The position numbers and the translations under genes were made by a program. From the IMG/VR virus record IMGVR_UViG_3300031963_000026, positions 62,001-126,000 of that record: DNA of 64,000 nt; one strand, 5' to 3'. This document shows, in pieces, positions 8,748 through 18,045 of the stretch (within the stretch, counting starts at the first letter, position 1; every line of letters starts with the position of its first letter). The notes under the pieces were generated by a model that did no database searches, was not told the origin of the DNA, and was given only the letters and a program-made list of their open reading frames with translations. The DNA is from a virus.

Positions 8748-9791
8748 TTATGGACATGAAGGATCTCCACAACCACCACCAATAAGAGTTATTGTCTCAC
8801 CACCAATGTCAATAGCCTGATTTGCGGAAGTTAAAGTGTCATCAAATTGGTAACATTCCGGACCTAATACTGTAATTTGAATAACATCACCATTATTATA
8901 TGATGATAGATCTTGATTATAAATTAATCTAGTTTCTGCAGGATTGTTACATTGTTTCACAATTCTTGGTTGATATGGTGTTGATGCTGTAAACCAAATA
9001 TTAGTCGTTCCGGGATATGTGGTGTTGTAAGGATATTCAATCGACGTTCCTTGATCCAATTGATAATAATCATTCTTATTTGTAGATATACTATTACCCG
9101 TCCAAACCCATTCATTACTGTTTGAGGTAACACCACTCGCAGTTATACCATACAATGAAATTAAAGTTCCGCCATAATTCTTTAATTGATGTATGTGAAC
9201 ACCCGAACCCGTTTCAACATCATATTGTTCATTAGGCGAATAAATAGTTCTGATTTTAAATTCATTTGCCTCAACTGCAGTGATTATTAATTTATTTTGT
9301 GCTGGAGGACCTTGATTTTGAGTATCATATAAATTATCAGTTCTAACATTTTCTCCTTGAACTAAATAAAGATTTGAAAATGAAGCATTGATTATTGATC
9401 CATTATAAAATTGACCCTCACCTATTTCATTAGAATCAAACTTCAGAATATTAATCTGTTGTGTTGGATTAGTAGGTGATGGTGTCATTGTATTTGTTGG
9501 TGTCATTGTATTTGTTGGTGTATTCGTAGGTGTTTGAGATGGTGAAGCGGTGATTGACGCTGTTGGTGTTTGAGATGGTGGAATTTCATTTTGTATTCCA
9601 ACACTCCCAAGAGAATCCACTATTTTAACACCAAGCAATGATAATGTATCATATGGTGCGGGAACATTTATTGTAAAATTATTAGTGGTCGTTGATGTTG
9701 AATAATAAACAAACGACCCGTAAGCATCTCCTACGTAAATGTCAATCGGTGGAACCGCTGTTATTGAAGTAACTGATATTGTTGTTGCCAT
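8748..9791 (-). CDS. virion protein with Thr/Pro linker
   Basis: A 347-residue protein. Residues 1-65 form a small beta domain (ISVTSITAVPPIDIYVGDA). Residues about 69-112 are a Thr/Pro/Ser/Met-rich linker containing a direct TPTNTM repeat. The rest is a beta-rich domain with a C-terminal Cys-containing tail (GGGCGDPSCP). It has no enzyme motif. It lies between two larger adhesins with the same linker type (gaps of 31 and 7 nt), so it is probably an accessory adhesin or fibre subunit. No close family is recognised. Confidence 0.55.
   Translation of the reverse strand: MATTISVTSITAVPPIDIYVGDAYGSFVYYSTSTTTNNFTINVPAPYDTLSLLGVKIVDSLGSVGIQNEIPPSQTPTASITASPSQTPTNTPTNTMTPTNTMTPSPTNPTQQINILKFDSNEIGEGQFYNGSIINASFSNLYLVQGENVRTDNLYDTQNQGPPAQNKLIITAVEANEFKIRTIYSPNEQYDVETGSGVHIHQLKNYGGTLISLYGITASGVTSNSNEWVWTGNSISTNKNDYYQLDQGTSIEYPYNTTYPGTTNIWFTASTPYQPRIVKQCNNPAETRLIYNQDLSSYNNGDVIQITVLGPECYQFDDTLTSANQAIDIGGETITLIGGGCGDPSCP
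9455..9590 (-). repeat. Thr/Pro-codon microsatellite
   Basis: Short tandem repeats, including two near-identical consecutive copies of a 21-nt unit at about 9480-9520, encode the linker of the 347-residue protein. Confidence 0.7.
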
Positions 9792-9798
9792 ATTTTTT

Positions 9799-12700
9799 TT
9801 ATGTTACAGTATAAGTAAAGAATTGTTGAGTGGGTGATGTAATTATTTTAGTTCCTGAAATAGTCGCACATTGACCACTCCAACTAACAAACGTATTATT
9901 ATTACTAGGTACACCCGCACCAGTTGTGAAATATGCTGCTAAGATGTTTGAACTAACCGTTAGAGTTTGAGAACATCCTCCCGGTAAATTAGGTACCGAC
10001 AATACTGTACCCGAATATGTCAATTGAAGTGTTATGGTATCGCCGTTTTGGAATGTGAAGGGTAAAAATCCTCCCGCACTAACAGATGTTGGTGCCAAGT
10101 TTGAAAGTCTCCAACCTGAACCACTCAGATAATTACCGGTACTAGCTCTTCTAACTTGATTAAATATTGTTGATCCACTATCTGTACAGGTACCTCCTGA
10201 TGGATTCACACCTGAAGCTGTCGCCAAGGTTCTTGTTGTCGCCGTAACCAAACTTCCGTTCTTAATAATATTCGCCGTAACCTGCCATGGTTGTGTTGTC
10301 ATACCTGAGAAGAAACCTGTTTGAGTGTTAAAACTCATACCCCACTGATCGTTAAATGATCCATTCCAAGTTGCTCCCGTAGGTACGTTAGTTAAACCAC
10401 TCAATACTGCAGTTCCCGAATACACTACCGTAATCGCACTTCCCGGATATGTCGTACCTGTAATATCAACGGAGTATGCTGTTGCCGCTGACGATACAAA
10501 TATCGGTGTTCTACTCCAAACAAATGATGTAATCGCACTAAATGTATTCGCCGAACTTGGTCTTGTAATAGTTACCGGTGTTACGGATGTTTGAGCATTA
10601 GTAATATTATCTCTAACAACAATTCCATATGTACTACTTGATAAACCCGAGAATAATGTGCTAGACGAGAATGTAACACCACTATTGATTGAGTATATAT
10701 AGTTAGAACCCGTCGCACCTGATCCTGTAACATTAATAATTCCGAAGAACCTATTCGCAGTTATTGCACTATTTGTATAACTTTCACAAGTATCATTTGA
10801 TGATGCCAAACTTAAAATACCGATTGCCGGTAAAGTAGGTGTTGGTGTTTGTGTTGGTGTTGCAGTATTTGTCGGTGTTACCGTTGGTGTAGGAGTAGGT
10901 GTTGATGGTGTTAAACAATCAACACAAGATGAGAATGACGCAATAGCACCTCCATAAACAACATTTGATGAGTTGTCAGTATAATCTGTTAAAGTAACAC
11001 AAGTAGATATACCATCAATATAAGCACTAAAAATACTACCTCTTGTAATTGTCGTACCCGTTATAGAAATATTTTCAGAAACAATGTATTCATCACCCGT
11101 CGAACAATCAGTAAGAACTTTATTTCCACCGGGACAAATAAATGGTGAATTTACAATTTCATATATTGAAGTACCACTTGAAGAAACCGATCTTGTTGGA
11201 ATAGGTGTATTTGTTGGTGTTTGTGTTGGTGTAGGACTCGGACTTGTTCTTGTTACAGATATTGTAAATGTAACCGCAGCGGGTGAAGTCGTAGAAGGTG
11301 TTGGTGTAAATGTTGGTGTCGTAGTAGGTGTCGCTGTTGGTGTTGCAGTATTCGTCGTCGTTATTGACGGAGTTGGTGTTGTAGTTGGAGTTGGTGTCGG
11401 TGTTTTGGTTGGTGTTGGAGTTGGACAACTACTAACATCAAAAACACTATCACATATGTCGGGACAATCTGTCGAACATGGTTGCTTACCACTTAAAATA
11501 CAAGAACCACCTAAAGATGTTGATAAACACCATTTATTACCATCATAAAACACTGTAGCGGCAGATATTGTCCCACCACTATAAATATTTTTACCATTGT
11601 AATATGTTATGCTTTTTGTATAATTCCCACTATACGCCGATAATGACGGAAATGAAGTATTGAAACAAAAATTATCATCGGTACAACCTGTAACAACTGG
11701 TGGTAAATTCGCAAAAAGCGGAATGTTTGGTAATCCATAATTAAAATTAACACCACCACCCGTACTAGCATTAAAATTAGAAATAGTTACTGCCGATAAT
11801 CGGTCATTAGGATTATCAATATAATATAACTCAGTGGTACCTCTATTTGTGAAATATATTTTTTCATCAACCGCTAAGTGTAAAGTACCTAAACTATTAC
11901 CACCCGTTTGAACAAATGTTGCATAATTTGTTGATGCAGTAACGGTTGTCGCACTTACAGGTGGTGTTGTATTAAGATTAAATTGTAGTATCTTCCCACC
12001 CGCAGACGTTTGAAATTCGGAAACATATAAATAATTACCATCGGGTGAGAATTCACATCCTAAAACATCACCAACATCAAAAACCTCGGGATTAGCACCA
12101 TTGATATCATATATCGTATAACCCGTATTTCCCAATAAAACTTTTTCATTAGTTAAAGCACCGGTTGATCTATCAAAATCAAAAATACTTACAGCAGGTC
12201 TGTAAGCCGTGTATGATGGTACCGCCAAAGAATCACCAAGAACCATCGCAACTTTACTATAATCGGGTGATGGTTTTATTTGACCATAATTATTATACCC
12301 CTGTAAAACTTGAGCGGTGGTTGAGGTATATGGTGTTCCCGAAATACCTATATTATTAATTAGAAATGAATGTATTTGATTTCTACCCCAATTAGGTGTT
12401 ATTACCCATAGATCTTGACCATTTTGATGTAAGGCAGTTGTTAATACCTCAGCATAACCATATCCGTTATTAGAACCTAACGGATAATTAGCTTCACCCC
12501 CCGTTGTTGATCTATTACCTAATTCAACATTTGTATTTATAACTTGGAAAAATGGTGATGTTCCACCAGTATATTTGAGTGTATTATACGTTAATGCTTG
12601 ACTTGAGTTACCATAACCATTTTCAGTGAACGCCGCACCCACACCAACTGTTAGAACATAATACGTATCCGAACTATATGGTGATTGTAAAATAGTTGCC

Positions 12701-12963
12701 GATTGCATCGAAAAAGCACTTCCCGATAAACCTGTTGCAATGTCCGTTCCTCCCGATGTTTTGATTGTAACACCATCAGAAACAAGTAATAATTTACCAT
12801 TATCGTCAGAAAAACTGGTCCCACTCTCACCATTAGTTGCAAAAAAATCAATGGAACTTGTTACAATTTCGGGTGACCCACCACTAAATGTAATCCATAT
12901 ATTATTACCAGTCGTTTCGTGTGACGCAATCCAGTTCCAACCTTGTTTTGTATTTAATGCCAT
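9799..12963 (-). CDS. large adhesin with Bacteroidota surface-protein-like N-terminal domain
   Basis: A 1054-residue modular protein. Residues about 1-430 resemble the N-terminal propeller-like domain of large secreted Bacteroidota gliding/T9SS proteins: SSIDFFATNGESGTSFSDDNG (split here by function: 'dataset text then TDG'-type repeat), LLLVSDGV, a YYVLTVG strand, PSPDYSKVAMV, and LGCEFSPDGNYLYVSE. Then come a Cys-rich segment, a Thr/Pro linker at about 511-584, a small Cys domain, a second linker at about 686-711, a SprB-like repeat at about 715-800 and a 250-residue C-terminal beta domain. Probably a receptor-binding tail adhesin. The propeller assignment rests on pattern recognition and needs structure prediction. 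Confidence 0.6.
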   Translation of the reverse strand: MALNTKQGWNWIASHETTGNNIWITFSGGSPEIVTSSIDFFATNGESGTSFSDDNGKLLLVSDGVTIKTSGGTDIATGLSGSAFSMQSATILQSPYSSDTYYVLTVGVGAAFTENGYGNSSQALTYNTLKYTGGTSPFFQVINTNVELGNRSTTGGEANYPLGSNNGYGYAEVLTTALHQNGQDLWVITPNWGRNQIHSFLINNIGISGTPYTSTTAQVLQGYNNYGQIKPSPDYSKVAMVLGDSLAVPSYTAYRPAVSIFDFDRSTGALTNEKVLLGNTGYTIYDINGANPEVFDVGDVLGCEFSPDGNYLYVSEFQTSAGGKILQFNLNTTPPVSATTVTASTNYATFVQTGGNSLGTLHLAVDEKIYFTNRGTTELYYIDNPNDRLSAVTISNFNASTGGGVNFNYGLPNIPLFANLPPVVTGCTDDNFCFNTSFPSLSAYSGNYTKSITYYNGKNIYSGGTISAATVFYDGNKWCLSTSLGGSCILSGKQPCSTDCPDICDSVFDVSSCPTPTPTKTPTPTPTTTPTPSITTTNTATPTATPTTTPTFTPTPSTTSPAAVTFTISVTRTSPSPTPTQTPTNTPIPTRSVSSSGTSIYEIVNSPFICPGGNKVLTDCSTGDEYIVSENISITGTTITRGSIFSAYIDGISTCVTLTDYTDNSSNVVYGGAIASFSSCVDCLTPSTPTPTPTVTPTNTATPTQTPTPTLPAIGILSLASSNDTCESYTNSAITANRFFGIINVTGSGATGSNYIYSINSGVTFSSSTLFSGLSSSTYGIVVRDNITNAQTSVTPVTITRPSSANTFSAITSFVWSRTPIFVSSAATAYSVDITGTTYPGSAITVVYSGTAVLSGLTNVPTGATWNGSFNDQWGMSFNTQTGFFSGMTTQPWQVTANIIKNGSLVTATTRTLATASGVNPSGGTCTDSGSTIFNQVRRASTGNYLSGSGWRLSNLAPTSVSAGGFLPFTFQNGDTITLQLTYSGTVLSVPNLPGGCSQTLTVSSNILAAYFTTGAGVPSNNNTFVSWSGQCATISGTKIITSPTQQFFTYTVT
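10830..10905 (-). repeat. Thr/Pro-codon microsatellite
   Basis: Short-period repeat encoding the second linker (about residues 686-711) of the 1054-residue adhesin. Confidence 0.7.
11205..11430 (-). repeat. long Thr/Pro-codon microsatellite
   Basis: About 225 nt of imperfect ACACC/ACAAC-type repeats encoding the first linker (about residues 511-584) of the 1054-residue adhesin. The repeat also keeps other frames open, producing false Val-Gly and Asn-Thr ORFs. Confidence 0.8.
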
Positions 12964-12964
12964 G

Positions 12965-15106
12965 TTATGTTAAACAATTTATATCGAAATCAATTATTAA
13001 ATTGATAACTAAATCTTTATTAAAATAAGTATCAACACCCGAAGAACTTGTAACAACTATTTGTCCTGTATTTTGATCAACATTAACCGAAGCAATATCA
13101 GGAAAACCATCTAACAGATTTGAAACAGTATCATACCATAGAGTATCCGAAGGAACTTGTGAAAGTGTATATCCCGTATAAAACGTAGAACTTGATGATG
13201 TTGTACCTGCACTTATTTCCGCAGTAAATACCGATGAATTAAATACACAATAAGTATTTCCCGATGTTAAAGCACTATACGCTTCATACACCATACTTAA
13301 CATATCTCTTTTTTGTCCAACCTGTACTATCATGTCGGAATCACACACACTATATGTTTGGAATGACGCTCTTAAAACACTACAAGAAACATCAGTAGAT
13401 CTTGTTAAGGTACATCCATTAGAACCCGAAACTGTTAAGGTGTATGTCCCTGCAGTTAATCCTGTGGCAACTAATCCACCCGTAGTTGTTCCCGAAACAT
13501 TTGATGACCATGTATATGTAAATGGTGGTAACCCTTGCGTAATTAACGCAGTAACCGTTCCACCACTTCCGGTGTCACCACAAGTTTGAGAATATAATGT
13601 AAAATTCAATCCCGAATCACTACCAATTGTAAATCCCGATGAAATAGTACAACCTGTACTATCAGTAACAGAAATAGTATAATTACCCGACACTAAATTA
13701 CTAAAGGTTGTTGATGATAATGAGGTTCCCAATAAACTTTGTCCGTTACTTAAAACATAATTAAATGGTGCCAAACCTCCCGATGTTTTTTCAACATAAA
13801 CTTGTCCAACACCACTATTACACGTATCACCCGTTGCACTAACATTTATACCGAATGAAACATTATTACTAATTGTTGTTGTTCCCGTATAACCACAAGA
13901 ACTATTATCGTTAAAAATTATTGTATATGTTCCCGATGTTAAATCTTCAAAAGTATATTGTGTGGAATTAGTAACTTGTGATAAAATAGTGATCCCACTT
14001 AATTTTAATGTATATGTGTAAGCAGGACTTCCTCCATCCACACTAACCTTTATTGACCCATCACTAGCACCACAGTTAGAGTTAGTTGGAACAATACTTA
14101 CAGAACTAATTGACCCAGGTGAAACCAATGTGGTTGATAATGTGGCAACACATAATCCCGCATCTGTGATATTAACACTAAAGGTTCCGGGACTCAAAGC
14201 CGAAAATGATAAACTTGTCGCAGTAGTGGATGATATTGTTCCATTACTAGCCGAAAATTGATATGGTGCAGATCCTCCCGATATTGTCAATGTTGCCTGA
14301 CCATTAGATTGTAAGCAAGTTGGTTGGATTATTGAACTAAACACACCACCAACAACACTTACGGTTCCTACGGTAGCGTCCTGTGTTAATGAACACCCAC
14401 TACCATCCGTAACGGTTACAGAATAAGTTCCCGCTGATAATCCTGTTCTTGTGGATCCCGTAGATCCATTATCTTCCCAAAGATAAGTGAAGGGTTCCGT
14501 ACCTGTCTCACCAGTTATAGAAATCGTTCCTGTTGATGTAATACATTGAGAACTATCCGTTATTACAAATCCGTAAGAAATACTCGGACTATCTTCTATG
14601 ATACACGTTTCTGTGGTTGCAGTACAACCCGCACTCCAACCCGACACATAATAAATCCCTGTCCCTAAATTAGTAAATGTGTATGTTGAATTATCCGTTG
14701 TTTTGGAATCAAAAACCGCACTCCCTTTATATAAAACAAAATCAACATCCGAGATATTTGTTGTTGCTGTAACCGTTAATATACCATTCGCTTCACCACA
14801 TGTAGAAGCACTAACCGTACTAAACGATAAACAAAGTCCCGAAGATATATTAACATTAATATCTAAGAATTGATTTGTGGGACTTTGAGCATCCGTGGCT
14901 CTAACATAATATGTTCCTGCCGATAAACCCGTTCTTAATGAAGAATTTAACGGTGAAAATGGAACGGTATATTGACTATCGTAATACCAATTAAACGTAA
15001 ATGGTGGAACCCCCGAACCGGGAACCACATTTATTTTTGCCGCACCGAAATTAGTATTACTACAATCACCCGTTACGCTTAAATAATAATTAAAATTTGC
15101 ACTCAT
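12965..15106 (-). CDS. seven-repeat SprB-like adhesin
   Basis: A 713-residue protein made of about seven consecutive SprB-type repeats of about 80 residues, followed by a 140-residue C-terminal domain. Each repeat has an initial Cys (for example SQCITSTG, SNCGASDG, DTCNSGVG), a G.PPFTY.W or APY.F strand, a TGLSAGTYSVTVTD-like turn and a second Cys (GSGCSL). In Flavobacterium, SprB is the cell-surface gliding adhesin. The C-terminus ends in a strand like that of the next gene upstream (IDFDINC versus IDFSIFC). Its first base overlaps the stop codon of the 979-residue gene. Probably displayed at the tail tip or fibre. Confidence 0.72.
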   Translation of the reverse strand: MSANFNYYLSVTGDCSNTNFGAAKINVVPGSGVPPFTFNWYYDSQYTVPFSPLNSSLRTGLSAGTYYVRATDAQSPTNQFLDINVNISSGLCLSFSTVSASTCGEANGILTVTATTNISDVDFVLYKGSAVFDSKTTDNSTYTFTNLGTGIYYVSGWSAGCTATTETCIIEDSPSISYGFVITDSSQCITSTGTISITGETGTEPFTYLWEDNGSTGSTRTGLSAGTYSVTVTDGSGCSLTQDATVGTVSVVGGVFSSIIQPTCLQSNGQATLTISGGSAPYQFSASNGTISSTTATSLSFSALSPGTFSVNITDAGLCVATLSTTLVSPGSISSVSIVPTNSNCGASDGSIKVSVDGGSPAYTYTLKLSGITILSQVTNSTQYTFEDLTSGTYTIIFNDNSSCGYTGTTTISNNVSFGINVSATGDTCNSGVGQVYVEKTSGGLAPFNYVLSNGQSLLGTSLSSTTFSNLVSGNYTISVTDSTGCTISSGFTIGSDSGLNFTLYSQTCGDTGSGGTVTALITQGLPPFTYTWSSNVSGTTTGGLVATGLTAGTYTLTVSGSNGCTLTRSTDVSCSVLRASFQTYSVCDSDMIVQVGQKRDMLSMVYEAYSALTSGNTYCVFNSSVFTAEISAGTTSSSSTFYTGYTLSQVPSDTLWYDTVSNLLDGFPDIASVNVDQNTGQIVVTSSSGVDTYFNKDLVINLIIDFDINCLT

Positions 15107-18045
15107 TAGTTACAGAAAATACTGAAGTCAATACCAACATTAACTTTTAAGTTTATGGTTTCATCTTCACATGTTAATCTCCTAATTGTTAGAGTTGTAC
15201 CTTCAGTAGAGAAAGTATAATAATAACCATCATCAATTAAAGTATTAAGAGTGTTTGTTAGTGCATTTTTCCAATCTGTGTTAGTTGGAGCATCACTTAT
15301 ACCCGTTGTTGTATAAAATTTATCATTAGCAATTGTTGTTCCATTTTCTTGGATATTAACATACCAACCAACAGAAACCGTTGTTGTAATACAATCTGTT
15401 AAAGTTTTACCCAATGTTGCAACATAATTGTTTAATGTTTCATATAATATCGCCGAAAACGCTTCAGTTGGATATGTGTTACATGTTGATGTCTTAGTAA
15501 TACAATCATACCCAAATAATGTTCCAATCGCACGACATCCCGCTTTAGTTACAGGAACCAATTGACAACCTCTTTGTCTTCTATATACAAACTTTTGTCT
15601 GTGAAAGATTGAGTTTTCAAATTTAGTACCTGTATTCCACAAGGTAGATGCCGGTATAAATTGTTCTACCATTCGTATCCAATAAGAACCAATACCATCA
15701 ACATAATCAGATAAACTTTGATATGTAAAATTATCATTAGATACTCCAACATTTTCAGATTGTAACCAATTCCAAAAAACTTGTGATAATGTAGGATATG
15801 CGTTGGTATTACCCCCCGTGATCCATTGTCTATTTCTAGTATTAATCATGGTACGCCAAAAAGATTGAGCGAACTCAAAAAATGTTTTTGTTTGTGGTTG
15901 TGGATTTACAAAAGTCCAATCCATATTACCCGGTGTCGGATATGGTGAGCTCAATCCCGATGATGGTATAGGATAATTAAACTTGTTTGACATTTTCCAA
16001 ACATCATAAACTATACCCTGTGATGGGTTCATAAATAAATCAACGTTCTTAACATTAATTGCTAATTTATCATTAGATATATTATAATAAGCATTATACC
16101 CACCTTGATCACCAACCCTTAATCCAAGATCATCAACACTCCAACTTTTCCTATTATCAGTTACTTTTCTCAACGTAAAACCTAAATGCATATTAGGGAA
16201 TGTTCTATATTGATTCAAATAATCTTGACCATATGTAAATGGCGATAATGATGTTTGAATGTTAGGGTTTGTCCCACTAAACACCGATAAAGTATTATTA
16301 ACAACTTCAGGACTTCTATGTGATGGTGTAGATTCAAACCACCCACTTCCTTTTTGGAAGAAAAATGTTGATCCCGTAGCATTAAAATATGGATAACCTT
16401 CGTTATCTATCGGATAATCATTCCTACTTTCGGTTGCAAAACTAAGTGATGTTGTAGATGTAAATGCAGAATATGTTGTACCCTTAATTGTATATGTATT
16501 ACCCTCAATAAATTGAGGAAAATCTTGTTCAAAAAATCCTGTTTCAATTTCAGCATATTGTGTGTCAAATTGTGACATATTGATTTTTTGATCCGCCAAG
16601 TAAATATTCTCGTTAAATTCAACTAGAAAATCAGGTGCCCCTACTAACTTCATAATCCCTTCAATAGCCTTTCTTGTTCCTTTTGATTTGAAAAGATATG
16701 CCGCATTTAATATTAAATTCCTGTAGAATTGAAAATTTAATTCGGTTGGTGTTAAGTTTCTACTATACCCACTATATTGTATAGCTCCATTAGTATTAAA
16801 CACACTACTTAGAAAATCAGAACTCGAAATTGGTGAAACATTTATATTATATCCAAGTGTTTGTGCTAAGTTTTTTAATAGTGCGGAAGGTATGTCGTTA
16901 CCTGGATTGTATGAAACGTTATTCATATATGCCAAAGCATCAATGAATTTTTTAACTTCATCAAAACCTCTACCATAAATTTGTAAAACCTTCTCAACTT
17001 TTTGTTCTGAAGTATCAAACTCTTTTAATGATTCGGTAACAAAGAATCTTGAAATCAAATTTGTTTTTTGACTATCAAAACTTTCAGCAATTTCTGATAT
17101 TGCAAGAACATAGTCGTCAAAAACACTAGTTCTAATATCTAAGTTCCACGATCCGTCCAACGGCCAAGTAACATTTTGTCCTTGAACATACAGAACCCCG
17201 TCATCGGATTCTCTCGGAACGTTAAATGTTGCAGTATATGGTGGATTTGATAATCTATTTAACAAGAATCTCTCAACCTCATCAAACGCCTCCGAAAATG
17301 TCATTTCGGTATAATAGGAGCTCAATCTTATTTTCAAAGAATCCGTAGTCGTTGTGCTTGTAAATGCTTGTCCGCTAACGACAATCTGTAAGGTCCCCGC
17401 AGAAATACTTGTAGTAGGAACAATATAGGTTATGGGATATTCATATCCATTAGCATATAATGAATATTTTCTATAATTGTTTGTAAAATCCCTTAAAGGT
17501 GATGTTGGTGTTTCTTTAGCCGCAAGATTGTTTAATGAATTTGTTGTAAAATCAATATCAAAAGGGTTTTTTATAATACTAGCATCAATACTCATTGTCG
17601 TTTCAACGTCCTGAGAATCATACGACATATCAAATGCTGTCGTTCCTGTTGATAAATCATATCTTGTTTGATCAATATCCATAGATGCGGGAAAATAACC
17701 TAAAATCTTAGTTATTGAAACCGCCAACCTTTTAGTTAATGACCCATATATTGTGAAGTTAGTAACCTCGGACAAATCAAAATTTGGATAAACTCTAAAT
17801 TCTTTCGCCAACAACATTCTTGACTCTTCCGTATTTTGAACAGATAAAGTTTCAAGTGATATAGGTTCTGAAAACGTTCCAATATTAAACGTCCTACTAC
17901 TTTTTTGTTTTACCGATGTTGTAAAAGTAAAATTACCCGAAGTTAAACCACCCCCATCTACCAATTGCACACCAACCAGATTATCAAAAGTGTTATCCGC
18001 TCCTGATCCTGTTTGTGGTGGTGTTATTATTTTATTAACTGCCAT
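15106..18045 (-). CDS. baseplate/tail protein with gpI-like segment
   Basis: A 979-residue virion protein. The N-terminal 270 residues are beta-rich. Residues about 330-530 contain DEVKKFIDALAYM and a LFKSKGTRKAIEGIMKLVGAP segment, which resembles the 'sKGT...I..ll..lG' region of phage tail protein I/baseplate-periphery proteins. The C-terminal 120 residues are Cys-rich and end in a beta domain similar to the end of the seven-repeat adhesin. It likely anchors the adhesins to the baseplate. It overlaps both neighbours by one base (TAATG type), indicating tight translational coupling. Confidence 0.55.
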   Translation of the reverse strand: MAVNKIITPPQTGSGADNTFDNLVGVQLVDGGGLTSGNFTFTTSVKQKSSRTFNIGTFSEPISLETLSVQNTEESRMLLAKEFRVYPNFDLSEVTNFTIYGSLTKRLAVSITKILGYFPASMDIDQTRYDLSTGTTAFDMSYDSQDVETTMSIDASIIKNPFDIDFTTNSLNNLAAKETPTSPLRDFTNNYRKYSLYANGYEYPITYIVPTTSISAGTLQIVVSGQAFTSTTTTDSLKIRLSSYYTEMTFSEAFDEVERFLLNRLSNPPYTATFNVPRESDDGVLYVQGQNVTWPLDGSWNLDIRTSVFDDYVLAISEIAESFDSQKTNLISRFFVTESLKEFDTSEQKVEKVLQIYGRGFDEVKKFIDALAYMNNVSYNPGNDIPSALLKNLAQTLGYNINVSPISSSDFLSSVFNTNGAIQYSGYSRNLTPTELNFQFYRNLILNAAYLFKSKGTRKAIEGIMKLVGAPDFLVEFNENIYLADQKINMSQFDTQYAEIETGFFEQDFPQFIEGNTYTIKGTTYSAFTSTTSLSFATESRNDYPIDNEGYPYFNATGSTFFFQKGSGWFESTPSHRSPEVVNNTLSVFSGTNPNIQTSLSPFTYGQDYLNQYRTFPNMHLGFTLRKVTDNRKSWSVDDLGLRVGDQGGYNAYYNISNDKLAINVKNVDLFMNPSQGIVYDVWKMSNKFNYPIPSSGLSSPYPTPGNMDWTFVNPQPQTKTFFEFAQSFWRTMINTRNRQWITGGNTNAYPTLSQVFWNWLQSENVGVSNDNFTYQSLSDYVDGIGSYWIRMVEQFIPASTLWNTGTKFENSIFHRQKFVYRRQRGCQLVPVTKAGCRAIGTLFGYDCITKTSTCNTYPTEAFSAILYETLNNYVATLGKTLTDCITTTVSVGWYVNIQENGTTIANDKFYTTTGISDAPTNTDWKNALTNTLNTLIDDGYYYTFSTEGTTLTIRRLTCEDETINLKVNVGIDFSIFCN

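Noticed and set aside
11159-11428. An 89-codon minus-strand Asn/Thr-rich frame
   Set aside because: Alternate frame of the same repeat, fully inside the adhesin gene.
11084-11548. A 154-codon plus-strand frame rich in Val-Gly repeats
   Set aside because: It is the complement of the Thr/Pro-coding microsatellite in the 1054-residue adhesin; codon content and position make it a shadow.
4295-15106. Diversity-generating retroelement targets in the adhesin genes
   Set aside because: No reverse transcriptase is visible and no template/variable repeat pair was noticed; the RT could lie outside the window.
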